A stretch of DNA of 64,000 nt from Coffea arabica. Taxonomy: Eukaryota; Streptophyta; Magnoliopsida; Gentianales; Rubiaceae. Below the pieces are notes generated by a model. That model was not told the origin of the DNA and ran no database searches. It saw only the letters and a list, made by a program, of their open reading frames with translations. The translations under genes were made by a program, and so were the position numbers. Position 1 is the first letter of the stretch. Each line of letters opens with the position of its first letter. Location of the stretch: the NCBI RefSeq assembly GCF_036785885.1, contig NC_092323.1:496001-560000 (forward strand). The letters run 5' to 3'. Positions 24,224 to 36,501 of this stretch are shown piece by piece.

Positions 24224-27200
24224 ATGGCAGCAGTGGACGCTCAATGTCCTCTTCTAGGAGAGACTACCTGTGGTTCTTTACTGCAGCAATTGCAGGCAAT
24301 TCCCCTTCCTTTGACTCACACTACATATTGTTCAACTTATTATTTTCTTATGTTCATGACATGAACAGTAGTTAAGCGCATAATTAGCCATGGGAAGTCT
24401 TGACAACTGGTGAAACTCAGAAAACCCACTTGATGACATGTTATATTCTATTGAAACACACTAGGCAAGTAAAGTGGTGCGTGCAATACTGGCCTTTTGT
24501 GTCTCTTATAAAATAATGGCACATCATTCTGTCAGTTTAGCACTTAGAGTTGTTTGCCACTTGAGCATTACTCAATGATTTCGTGCATTTACCATTTCAA
24601 TGATTGAAATCCTCGTCTTAGTGCAGCTAATCTGGGATGAGGTTGGTGAAACTGATGAGGAGCGGGATAAGATGCTTCTTCAGTTGGAGCAAGAGTGCTT
24701 GGATGTGTACAAGAGAAAGGTTGACCAGGCTGCAAAGTCCAGGGCACACCTTCTTCAGGCATTAGCTGATGCCAAAGTTGAACTCTCAAGTCTTTTATCT
24801 GCACTAGGCGAGAAGAGTTTTGTTGGAATTGTAAGTAGCCGCCTATTGATGCTATTCTTTCATAAATGTTAGGTAATTAGGAAATTAGAATGTTTGGATC
24901 AGTGTCAACTTAACATCCAATTCAACCTTGAGCTGAAGTTCATTATCTTCTTTTGGCTCTGATTGTGCAGCCTGAGAAGACTACTGGAACAATCAAGGAA
25001 CAACTTGCTGCTATAGCACCGGCATTGGAGAAATTGATGAAACTGAAAGAAGAGAGGATAAAAGAGTTTTCTGACGTGCAGTCACATATACAAAAAATAT
25101 GTGGAGAGATTGCTGGGACAACTGAGCAGGTTGAAAGACAATCTGTGGATGAGTCTGATTTATCGCTCAAGAAGTTAGATGAATTCCATGCTCATCTACA
25201 AGAACTTCAGAAAGAAAAGGTTACGTCACTCTGTTGTTAAGGTCAAATTTTTGTATTTAAAGAGGTTTGCCCGTCTTGAGTTTTTAACAGGCCCATACTT
25301 TTAAAATGCAGAGTGAGAGATTGCACAAGGTACTTGAATTTGTCAGCACCGTGCACGATCTTTGTGCTGTGCTTGGGATGGATTTCTTCAGTACTGTGAC
25401 AGAAGTGCATCCTAGCTTGAATGATTCTACTGGTGTCCAATGTAAAAGCATAAGCAATGACACACTGTCAAGATTGGCCAAGACTGTCCTAGCACTAAAG
25501 GAGGATAAAAGGCAGAGGCTGCATAAGGTAATTGTTTCAGTGTGTGAAACGTTGTATTTTTGTTGCATTGATAGATATTTGTTTTGTGGAAGGTAAACTA
25601 TCATTTGAAAGTTGCCATGAATGGTGCTTGTACAGTCACACTAGCCATCCAATCACAACTACTAATCAATTGCATGTAGGGGGTATCTGGATTTTTTTAT
25701 GTTGTACTTCTGCTTATTTCAACAATATGCATCTAAATAAGAAAAAGGATATCTCTAGCACTGCAGGATTAGTTCGTTTAGAAATTTTACTTTGTAATCA
25801 GTAACTTCTTTAGCATGTTATCTGAGTCTGGCATTTATGGGAAATAATATCACTCTGTGGCTTACTTATTTCCATTATTGTACTCTGGTGTCTGCTTGCA
25901 AATTTTGTATTACCTTTCATCTTATCTGTATGCCATGTACTCACCTTCTAAGACATGCCTTTCTTGCAGCTTCAAGAATTAGCAACCCAGCTAACTGATC
26001 TTTGGAATTTGATGGATACCCCTGAAGAAGAACGGAGTTTATTTGATCATGTTACTTGTAATATATCAGCTTCAGTTGATGAAGTTACCATTCCTGGGGC
26101 CCTTGCTCTGGATCTGATTGAACAGGTATAGGCCTTTTTTTTTTCTTGTGCTTTAAGTTCTAACATGGAAGCTGAAAACACAAGTATTCATCTTGTTTAC
26201 TTCTTGTTAAGGCTGAGGTGGAGGTTGAAAGGCTTGATCAGCTAAAAGCTAGTAGAATGAAGGAAATTGCTTTCAAGAGGCAGGCTGAGCTTGAAGAGAT
26301 TTTTGCTCGTGCTCACATAGAGATTGATTCAGAGGCTGCTCGAGACAAAATTATGGCTCTCATTGATTCTGGGAATGTTGAGCCTGCAGATTTACTGGCA
26401 GACATGGATAATCAGATTGCAAAGGCGAAAGACGAGGCTTTGAGCAGGAAAGAGATATTGGATAAGGTTGAGAAGTGGATGTCAGCTTGTGAAGAAGAGA
26501 GCTGGCTTGAGGACTATAATAGGGTAATGTTCTTCTCTGGCGTGCCATTTTTTATGTGTATTTTCATCACATGCATTTGAATGGATAAAAAGTCAACGGT
26601 CTAGAAGTCCAGTTTCTTCCTTGTACTTGCTTTCTATGGTATCCAAGAAAAGATCAGCCTATCTGTTTAGTATTTTAATGCAAGTTAGTTAAAGCTTGTT
26701 TCAGGCCCCCAAGATATTTCTTTGTTGTTTGCAATTTTATTCTTGAATGGCCAAGGCTGGGAAAAATAGGATACGTGAAGTTAAAGAATCCTGCGATTCC
26801 TGTACTTTCTGTGTTCTCTCTTTTACTCTTCTCAGTACCAAATATGTGATGACTTGCATCTTTTTTGAACAGGATGATAACAGGTACAATGCAAGTCGTG
26901 GAGCACATTTGAATCTCAAGCGTGCTGAGAAGGCTCGGGTATTAGTAAACAAAATACCAGGTACATTTCAGATCTATTGGTATGTTTGGGCTACTTGCTG
27001 GATTATTATATTTCTTTTCATTTATAAATGAATTTTCTCATATTGAGCTCAGTCAAGGATAAAAGACACTCAATTACAAAGTGATGTGAGTGATACCCAT
27101 CGAGCAGCATATATTTTTTTGCATGTCTGAATGGTTGCATTAAGTGAATTTTGGCTCTTTAATGCTGTTGTACAGTTCAGTGAGCCAGTGGACAATAGAT

Positions 27201-27996
27201 CTACTGATTACCCGGTGCAATGATAAAATAATTTGTTTTGAGTTGAAATTTATGTGGCATATAATGTACTGGAATACTGTAGCTTCTTTTATGACTTGTA
27301 TGACTACTCTGCTACCCAACAAGAAAGCTTTAAAACAATCTTCAAATATGATCTCTTCCTGATGGCAACGCTTATGTGGTTATATGGAGCATTTTATGGA
27401 TAACTATATAATCTGGTTGTCGGCATGTAGCTCTTGTTGACACCTTGGTTACCAAGACTCGAGCATGGGAAGAAGATCGTGGCATATCATTCACGTATGA
27501 TGGTGTTCCACTACTGGCGATGCTAGATGAATATGCAATGCTCAGACATGACAGAGAAGAAGAGAAAAGAAGGTTGAGGGTAAGTCAAACATCTTTGGCA
27601 GGACAAACTACATTAGTAACGTTCAACTGATTTAGAGCCCATTTATACCTGGCATAATAACAGTATATAACATCTATATGTTGCCCTCCACAGGACCAAA
27701 AGAAATTCCATGAGCAGCTGAGCAAGGAACAAGAAGCAATGTTTGGTACAACACCTAGCCCTGCTCGACAGGTTGGTGTGAAGAAGGTGGTGGGTCCACG
27801 GGCAAATGGAGGTGCTAATGGCACTGCTGGGAGACGACTGTCTCTTCCTGCCCATCAAAATGGTTCTAGGTCAATTAACAAGGACGGGAAGAGAGATAGC
27901 TCGAGGCCAATTGCTCCTGTGAATTATGTTGCCATATCGAAAGAAGATGCTACATCACATATATCGGGCACCGAACCACTTCCAAGTACACCATAG
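24224..27996 (+). CDS. MAP65-1: Microtubule-associated protein MAP65-1 (Ase1/PRC1 family)
   Basis: Nine coding exons, 24224-24295, 24627-24830, 24971-25219, 25312-25527, 25970-26125, 26212-26523, 26873-26960, 27431-27579 and 27694-27996, give 582 residues, close to Arabidopsis MAP65-1. The protein dimerises through its N-terminal coiled coil and cross-links antiparallel microtubules in the phragmoplast and cortex. Landmarks are [38 protein letters not shown] and [13 protein letters not shown]. The conserved microtubule-binding block follows: [40 protein letters not shown] and [20 protein letters not shown]. The divergent Ser/Arg/Pro-rich tail carries GPRANGG and [14 protein letters not shown], a region phosphorylated by mitotic kinases and MAPKs in the family. 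Intron 1 has a GC donor (CAG then GCAATT, 24296-24297) and an AG acceptor at 24625-24626. A leader intron lies upstream. Family and subclass are secure. Confidence 0.96.
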
Positions 27997-28170
27997 TAAA
28001 CTGCCTCGAGAGATCTGATATTTGTGGCATTGTGTATTTGTTGTTACTGGCTTTAGTTGCTGTAGTATACATCTTGGCACAAAAAGTGATTTTGATACGG
28101 TAGGGACTGAGATGACTGTACCGTGTCATACTGGTTGTATCAAAATAGGGCTGTTCGATTAATGTTGCTC

Positions 28171-28360
28171 AACCTCTGGTCTTTGGTCCGGCGATCAGAG
28201 AGAGCCCCTTAGAGCAGTGTGGTACACCAAGTTGGGGATTTAATTCCCGCTTGGTGCATTTAGGGGTTGGGTTCTCCCTCTCCCATAGCATAGGAATAAA
28301 GTAGATGATTGGCGATAGACCAAAAAAAACAAGAAAAGAAAAATAGAAAGAAAGAAATGC
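28171..28360 (+). mobile_element. Probable tRNA-derived SINE
   Basis: A roughly 190-bp block has a weak box A-like start (CTCTGGTCTTTGGTCC) and a box B-like GGGGATTTAATTCCC. It has a pyrimidine-rich body (GTTCTCCCTCTCCC) and an A-rich tail from about 28320. It is flanked by AATGTTGCTC (28161-28170) and AATGCTGCTC (28361-28370), a 10-bp direct repeat with one mismatch. It sits about 175 bp past the MAP65-1 stop, so it may fall in or near the 3' untranslated region. Degenerate promoter boxes suggest it is older than the SINE at 20231. Confidence 0.55.
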
Positions 28361-31300
28361 AATGCTGCTCCGTTTGCAATGACTAGAAATTACCACCCCG
28401 ACAAAACTGCGGTACCCGTTGTCTTGGAAAAATAATTGACGAAAAATTGGACGTACCTCCGATGTAGAGCATTTTAGAGGTGGAGCTACCATGTAAAAGC
28501 TCATTATACTACCAACTGGCAGGCCTTGTAGGCAGCCGGATTAGGCCCGCTCTCTACGACGATTAGACGACTGACATCTTCAATTGGGCCAACTCTGCCT
28601 GTGGTCTGCCTTTTCTCCTCTAAATCTTGGCCATGACGGCCCTATCACGCAAGTGGGTCGTGATGGAAATGTCCCCTAGACACTCCTATGTCTCATTCCG
28701 AGACAAGCACAAGAGTCGGAGTTCTTCATCTGTACCACTGGGCCTGCACTTTCAGATTATATAGTTTGCAAGAGACTAATCCTTCCCTTGATGATGCACT
28801 GTGAAGTGCTAATCCTTTCATACGAGTGCCTGCGGTATCAAATTCTTGAGTTTAAATGCTAAAGATATCCGAATGCTGCATCTTTGCTCCACTGAAAACA
28901 TTCCCTTTTTTTTTTTTTTTTTTTTCCGTATCAAAAGTCTAAAAGGTAGGAAAGGCTTATGTATCACCTCCTTGGGAAAAATTATATGCTTCTACCTCCA
29001 GATGGAGAGATCCCATCACAGCTTAAAATTCCATCTGCGATGGCCGTGGACATTTGTGGAGATTTAGATAATTTAATGGTAATTAATTTCAGGCAGGAAT
29101 AAGTTGAATTTTCAACTTTACAAGATGTCATGAGGTCCTCAATTGACATGCCAGTCTGAAGTTCTAATCATATGAGAGAACACAACAGGCACATGCAAAT
29201 AAATGATAGGAGATACTATATTACATCCATTTCCTCATTTCTCCATGATGCTGTCCTCTGACAATTGAACCACATTTCCCCAATTTTACATGCATGTCTA
29301 CAGTTCCCCATGTCTTCTGGCCTCCAGTTCATTGGCAGGCTATAACATCAGAAAAGGTTTGGTCGTTGACATTATCCATTCCCAAAGCAAGTTTGATAGT
29401 AGTATTTAGTGCTTGTTGCTCTCATGGAATTCAAAGCCACATCCACAAGGCCGCACCAGCATGCACGAGCACGACTGCTTGCTTGTTCTTATCATGACAT
29501 TTATCCACTGAATAATTCCTTGTCGGGAGAGACCCAGGATGGGGAATGAGACACAACTATTATTCTAACTTCACGAGCAACTGGCTACTTTGGATCTGAG
29601 CGTCACCTGAGGTCATTAATTCTTGAATGCTTCCCGACTTTACTGATCATAGCAATCATAGCAATTTATCATCCAGACCCGCTGCTCGCCAGAAGATGCA
29701 ATTAATTATATGTTAACACTTAATTAAGAGAGCAGAATTATCGTACGAGTTAATCAATCAGTTGGAATCTTATGATGGCTGAATTGCGGAAGTAGGGGAT
29801 TGGTTCTGGGATAAATAGGACAAATATTGAAGTCGCATTGAATAGTTTGGAGGGTAAGAGCAATCAACCGCCTCGAGATCTAGAGAAGCCGAAAATTAGT
29901 ACACAATCAACGCTTACATAATTCAATTTTTCTTCAGTTGTAAGTAAACAAAATATCAAGTACACCGCTTCATGCACAAGTAACCATGCATGCAGGGAGG
30001 ACGTTGAGAAGAGAACGTGCAGCCTATCAACCTAGCTAGTCATTTTATGATCTTCTCGATCGCCCTAGTCCCTATATATCCAGCATTGACCAAATCAAAC
30101 CTATCCACTCTGCTAAGTGCCCGCTGTGCCCTTGGATCAAGACCGCGAAGTTTTTGGCTCGTTCTTGGTTTCGCCTGATAGATCCAAAACGAAACCATTA
30201 GTTCGTTTCAACTTTCAACCCATAGCAAAAGCGCCTTTCTTGTCTGAGATGCAGAGAACATTAATATGTTGTTAACTTTCGTTTCTTTTTTCTTGTTCAA
30301 GCAGCAGAGAAGATATGTGCATTCGGTATTCAAAAAGACGTGCATGCTGGTTTTCAGCATCAATTGCTTTTGCCAAATTCCTCTTTTAGATTTTACAGGC
30401 TGCGCTTAATTTGTTGCAAGTTATATATAGTCCGCATCATAAAAAAAAAGTAATAAGAAACCAAGGCCTAAAAGTAGCTCAATATCGTTCTATTGATTTT
30501 ATGTCCGCCCTGGATCATTCTGTTCCTCTTTTTTCTCGGTAAACTTTTCTTGCCCCCCAACAATAAAGAGGGGACATGACAGTATAATGATCAAGTATCT
30601 TCAAAAATGTGAATGACTTCAAAACCAAGAGCACCAGATAAGTCTAGCTATCTTTAATTTAGTTGTGCAAGTACCCATGAAATTAATTAACAAGCCAGCC
30701 ATCATGCAGTTTTGGCACTTACTAATTAACAAGGCCACTTTTCTTTTTTTTTTTTTTTTGTTCTTCCTCTCTGTCAGGTTCAAGTTTCAAATCCTGACAG
30801 TTAAGGGGATAGGAAGGATGTGGAGAGGGATGAGAGGATAAAATTTAAAACAAAAGTTTTTTGTTTTTAGAGTCCACCCTTGATGTTATTCCATTGATTT
30901 TAACTATCCCACTTCTGTAGCATTTAAATAGTTAATCCCACAAAAAATATATATATATATATATATGAAGCAACTGCAAGGCCTAAGGCCATAAAGTGAT
31001 CGAGTAGTAGAAAAGTCTTAATTGTAGCTACTTAACGGTAGCATTTTTCTTTTATTTTTTCTAGTGTGGCACCTGAAGTTTGCATTGCTGGCCAATTGAA
31101 CATCATGATGGATCTTATGAAAGCTGTTTCTGTAGGCTTCTAGCAGCCGATCATCGAAACCTTTCCTAGCTCGTATTTGTAGGTGGGGGTCGATATAGCA
31201 AGGGTTTTTTTTTTTTGACCATCAGACAGCGAGACCAAAAAAAAAATGGCACATATTGCGACTTTGCAGCAATAGTGCTGGTTGTTGTTGCATGCACTTT

Positions 31301-33828
31301 TTGTCTTTCTTTCCACAAGGTAGAACAGTAGAATTTGAGTGTTGGGTCCAAATTGCGAACTCTTTCCGTCTGCAGACAAGCAGGAGCAACCGCCCAATTT
31401 GCCAATTCAAATTCCAAATCTTTTAGTAGTAACTTTGTGATTCATCTTGACAAAGAAAAAGAATAGTAAGGAAACTATTCGATCCATCATCACCTACAAA
31501 AATCAAAGTGGGGTTCACAAAGATGATGTTACACAAAAACTGGCAAAAGGAAACATATAACTTCTCGCCATTTGCTGCGATCCCTTTTGACCCCCCCCCC
31601 CCCTCAGCGCAAAGTTTCATTCTTCTCAAGAAAGGGGAACACCCGCAAAAGCAAAACACTGTATGGTCAATTCGAAATAGCTTATTCTCACACTGTATGG
31701 TTTTTGAAACTTGAGGGCAAGAAAATTTAATCACTGCAAATGTCCAAACTGGCTTTTGCGCTATATATATATAGCGTATACCAACGATGGCATCTGAAAT
31801 ATAGTGAAGAAAGAAATCGAATCCATTCAAATTTCTTTCTTGTATAAAAAAAGAAAAATGGTATAATTTTGGGGTACCATAATCATAGAAGAGGCCTTAA
31901 CTTCTTAATTCTTTAATTACCTAATACGCTATTGATCCGCGGCTGTAATTTATATATAAAAAAAAAAAAAAAAGAATCAACCGACATTCAGCACTGTCCA
32001 TGGAAAAAGGGGTCTAGACTCTAGAAAAGAAATGCTGTTACTACTCACTAAAGCGCGGCTCTTAATCCAACTCTCTTAAATCTTTGATTATCTTAAATTC
32101 CGTTAACAGTTAAAAGGAAGAAAGTGAAAATATTTCCTTTGCATGCATGGTCGGGCTGCACAGTAATAACTACCACATGCAAGTCAAAAGCTTTTGTCTT
32201 TAAAAACCAAAAACCCAAAAAAAAAAAAAAAGGAGCTGATAGTTAATAGGGTAGTTGAAAATTCAGATCGATCGTTAAAAGATAAAAAAAAGTCGCTCCC
32301 TAAGAGATCCGTCCGGTAGAAGAAGAAAATAGTCCGGCCTAGTATCACGTGAACCGGCGACTATCACGGCCGTTTGGACTTTTTGGTGCTGAAAAGAAAA
32401 GGAAGGGAGAGAGACGAGATGTTGGACAAATAGTCCTGGAACAAGATTCCGGGTATTCAGTTCAGACTACCACTACTTCAATTGCCCATCCATATATATA
32501 TGTATTTATGGTTCTTTGAAAATTCCAAAGCAGCTAATGGGGTAGAATCAAATCTTTTTCAAGCGTGAGTTATAAGACAACGGACAGTAATCTAGATTCA
32601 GATTAAAAGTTAACCTCATTTATGCATCCTTTGTAGCTTTCAGCTCATTTCTTTAAGGTATTGGGCATCAACAAAAAAGGTTTAATTTGCGACTCATCTT
32701 TTCCTTAATGCTTGGGAATTTTTATAGAGTAATCATTACTGGTTCCAAGTGGAGAAAGAGAGTTGATGCGATAGCTTGTACAAAGAACTTAGAGGAATGT
32801 CCTGAATTTTCCACCCAGCCTAGCTATTAGAGGAACCACTTTAAATGAAATCCCGTTTGTTTCTGTACGAGTTTGAGCGATCGAGATCATATTCATCGGT
32901 GTTTTGGGTCCTCTCCCAATCTCCGCAAAGATCTACGTTAGATTCTGCCGCAGATTCCAACAGTTCTATGGTATCATCAGTGATGCTAGCTATAGTGTTA
33001 ATGGTAGTTAACAAGCATCATTAGGCGCACGATGGAGACTGAGATTAGCCTTAATTTCTGGTGTGAATGTTTATCATGAGAATAATCAAATTCATTCATT
33101 CATTTCTCAATTGATTTCACCAATCTTCACTATTTTAGTCGTCTCTCATCCATAACTGACAATGGTACCCCATAAATGACATGATTTTTAATGAATGTTC
33201 AAAAGTGTTAATTTGACACGCTCAAATTTATCATTTATGCCTGGAATAATCTTGTAAACACTCACATTGTAGTATACGGGAACACCCTTGGATCATCCAA
33301 GTTACTTAATTTCAATTTGAATTTGAGCTTCTTTTTTTTTTTTTTTCTTTTACACATGTGGCGTGCATCTATAATTTTCAATATTCGGTGTCAGTATATA
33401 TACAATATTAGCCCTATATATTTAGGGACTTTACTTTTATTTTTATCCCCATATTTATTTAGACACTTCTAACTTTTCTTTTAAACGGAAATTGCACAAC
33501 AGCTACCGGTCCATATGACAGACAGTAACCCCGCTATAAATAATAAGATTTTCAATGAATGTACTAATTAGTACATTTAATTTATTTGTTGTTGGGAATA
33601 TTGCAACGAACTGGCTAATATTGTGACAAGAAATCGTGATAGAATATCACTTTCCTTTAGGCTTCATTCGTCCTGTATAGCGTGCAATAACCTTGAACAA
33701 ATATCCTTTAGGATAAGATGAAATTTGTTTGTCTTGAACTCTTGCACAAAATAAGACAAACCCCTGTGAACTAAGGAGTGCTTTTGAGAGAATATACAGT
33801 AATAGGAAAGTGATTTTCTGCAGCAAAT

Positions 33829-35003
33829 CACTCTCTACTTGGCTTCTTTATATAGGAAAGATTGTTTAAAAAACAAAAGAATTCATTAAATACATGTATG
33901 AATAGATTCAAAGTGTTGTGTACAAATTCATACACTTTAATTCATGCATCTCATGATTCTAAGATCAAAACATGAATCTATCTTTTCATTCAGGAATTCC
34001 CACATACGTGAATATATTCATGAATGAATGTACATTTTACAAACACTCACAGTACTATACATGTATCAAAACATGAATGAATATACATTAATTACATGCA
34101 TGTACATTATACAAATTTTGAAAAATTTCCAACATTTGTATATATACAGGCTTATTTTTTTGGATAATCTTTATCTGTCAAAATTTATTTGCTTGAATCA
34201 TTATCATATTTTTTAATATTCACTCTCTACTTGACCTTTTTATATAGGAAAGATTGTTTAAGAAACAAAAGAATTCATTAAATACTTGTATGAATAGATT
34301 CAAAGTATTGTGTACAAATTCATGCACTTTAATTCATGCATCTCATGATCCTAAGATCAAAACATGAATCTATCTTTTCATTCAAGAATTCCCACATACA
34401 TGAATATATTCATGAATGAATGTACATTTTAGAAACATTCACAATACTATACATGTATCAAAACATGAATGAATATACATTAATTACATATATGTATATC
34501 ATACAAAATTTTGAAAAATTTCCAACATTTGTATATATGCAGGCTTATTTTTTTGGATTATCTTTATTTGTCAAAATTTATTTGCTTGAATCATTATCAT
34601 ATTTTCTAATATGCACTCTCTACTTGACCTCTTTATATAGGAAAGATTGTTTAAGAAACAAAAGAATTCATTAAATACTTGTATGAATAGATTCAAAGTA
34701 TTATGTACAAATTCATACATTTTAATGCATGCATCTCATGATCCTAAGATCAAAACATGAATCTATCATTTCATTCAAGAATTCCCACATACATGAATAT
34801 ATTCATGAATGAATGTACATTTTAGAAACATTCACAATACTATACATGTATCAAAACATGAATGAATATACAGTAATTACATGTATGTATATCATACAAA
34901 ATTTAAAAAATTTCCAATATTTGTATATATATAGGCTTATTTTTTTGGATTATCTTTATTTGTCAAAATTTATTTGCTTGAATCATTATTATATTTTCTA
35001 ATA
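33829..35003. repeat. Tandem array of three ~392-bp AT-rich units
   Basis: Three head-to-tail copies begin with CACTCTCTACTTG at 33829, 34221 and 34614 (periods 392 and 393). The third ends near 35003. Each carries TTTATATAGGAAAGATTGTT, several CATGAAT/ATTCATG words that can self-pair, and the same downstream ATTTTTTTGGAT(T/A)ATCTTTAT block. Copies differ only by scattered substitutions and a one-base indel. Each copy gives the same 62-84-codon open frame, which I take as chance in AT-rich DNA. No terminal repeats, no transposase or reverse transcriptase frames are present. It could be a young satellite seed or a locally amplified piece of a larger element. Confidence 0.92.
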
Positions 35004-35269
35004 ACTTTTTTATTTCACGTATATCAAATTTAAAAAAAAGTGATACAATATTAATTTTTTTCAAAAAATTATTTCAAATATTCTACTATCCAAAGACATT
35101 CAGTACTGTCTTTTTAATTTAACTTTACTTTTGAACAGAGATTGTACAACAATTAGATAATCAAATGTACCTTTTGGATGGAAAGTGTGATTTAGAGATC
35201 TTATTCGTTGACGAAAAAAAAACATTCTATGTCATCGACTGTGTATCCATTATTTCCACATATAGGGTA

Positions 35270-35872
35270 TAGGGGTGGCAATGGGGTGGGGGATCCCTCC
35301 CCCACCCGCCCTGTTGACTATTAATTCCCCCCGCCCCCTCCCCTCGTTTCCACCTGTGGGGTTAAAAAATTTGATTATATAATTTCATTATAATTAAATT
35401 TGAGCAAATAATCAATTACTAAAATATCAACATATCATCAAATTATTATTCATTGCAACTTCACAATTGAAACTCATAAAAATAATTAAACAAAAGTTAT
35501 TTGAATACAATCTAATATGATAAAACAAATATAACTAAAATAATCAAGTTTTTACTTTTGATACAAATACAATCACTAAATTATTATTGTATTTTTCAGA
35601 AAAAAGTGTTATTGTATTAAGTGTAGTTAGAAATTTAATATAAATGTGTTAATAAATTTAGTATAAATAATTAATAATTTTTATTAATAGACATGTATAA
35701 TTAGAAGTATAATTGATAATATTATTATATATATAATATAATAATGCACATATATATATCTTTTTTATTTTCTAAATGGGTAGTGGCCCACGTCCCGTTT
35801 TTAAATGGGAGAAAAAATTGCCCCCGCCCCTGCCTCAATAGACCTAGGCACCCGTATCCGTTGTCATCCCTA
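35270..35872. mobile_element. hAT-like non-autonomous DNA transposon (MITE), 603 bp
   Basis: The element begins TAGGGGTGGCAATGGGG and ends with the inverted counterpart CCGTTGTCATCCCTA, imperfect terminal inverted repeats of about 15-17 bp. It is flanked by ATAGGGTA (35262-35269) and ATAAGGTA (35873-35880), an 8-bp target duplication with one mismatch, the length typical of hAT elements. GC-rich ends (CCCCCGCCCC-type tracts on both sides) enclose an AT-rich core. There is no transposase frame, so it needs a partner to move. Confidence 0.82.
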
Positions 35873-36083
35873 ATAAGGTATAAGTAAATGCACTTATGCC
35901 ACAAGTATTCCCAGGATTAATAGCACATTTGTGTATCAGTATGCGTGGAATGCATAACACTTGTCAAGAGTTGAATGAATCGATTCAGTTGCTTAGACTA
36001 GTTCTCTTCTCCGGTCTCCTGCCTCTTTCTATGGTGTCCATACTAAACTAACTACACGAATTCTTGTCTGAAAATTTGAAGTC

Positions 36084-36114
36084 GGATATTCACCGGAGAT
36101 GGGATATTCACCGG
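36084..36114. promoter_or_regulatory. 13-bp direct repeat upstream of IAMT1
   Basis: GGATATTCACCGG occurs exactly twice, at 36084-36096 and 36102-36114, an 18-bp period, about 390-420 bp upstream of the IAMT1 start codon. The spacing and exact identity suggest either a paired protein-binding site or a small local duplication. I do not recognise it as a named plant cis-element. Confidence 0.35.
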
Positions 36115-36406
36115 GATTCCGGCATCAATCTCGGACATGCTTTTATTTACCATTTTTTTTTCATTTTCCAATTTTTTCTCAAATAAAAGAGAAAAAGAAC
36201 ATGCACGTGAGACCCATACTCAACAGTTTACCACCCCTTAATTTACTTTCTTAAATCGTATATGATGTTTCCTACTACATTACCAAATTTCAATTTTTTT
36301 TTTTGGCTGGATGGTGGGGGTGGGGGGGGGGGGGGCGACGAGGGGGTTGTACTACAATACCGTAACTTATAGGGCTTGTAGTAGAATAAGAACTTTCTCA
36401 ACCAGC

Positions 36407-36414
36407 TATATATT
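36407..36414 (+). promoter_or_regulatory. Probable TATA box of IAMT1
   Basis: TATATATT lies about 90 bp before the IAMT1 ATG, which would place the transcription start near 36440 and give a leader of about 60 bases. A strong G run (36310-36347) lies just upstream. Position and sequence fit a plant TATA box; no transcript evidence is available. Confidence 0.5.
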
Positions 36415-36501
36415 CTACTCTTGGAAGCCATTTTCACTCCACATAATTAACTACCAAAGCAATTCTCCTGATTAGATTAGATATCGAAGAAAAATTTCTA
36501 A

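Larger units (their letters stand above)
27997..36501. other. 8.5-kb gene-poor spacer between MAP65-1 and IAMT1
   Basis: Bases to about 28150 are MAP65-1 3' untranslated region. A probable SINE (28171-28360), a three-unit tandem array (33829-35003) and a hAT-like MITE (35270-35872) are listed separately. Bases 28500-28760 are GC-richer but show no coding frame or family match. The remainder (about 28760-33560) is AT-rich single-copy-looking DNA with poly(A/T) runs and no supported gene. IAMT1 promoter sequence occupies the last few hundred bases. Confidence 0.5.

Noticed and set aside
28000-33500. microRNA precursors in the long spacer
   Set aside because: I looked for the common conserved plant miRNA sequences on both strands and saw none. 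Palindromic AT stretches alone are not enough.
34028-35001. Three similar open frames (62-84 codons) in the tandem array as a repeated gene family
   Set aside because: They follow the 392-bp DNA period exactly, are built from AT-rich low-complexity codons and match no family. They are a by-product of the array.
33560-35003. Tandem array plus left flank as the non-coding region of an old virus-like element
   Set aside because: TATA-like words are suggestive, but there are no capsid, protease, reverse transcriptase or movement frames and no terminal repeats nearby, so the claim has no support.
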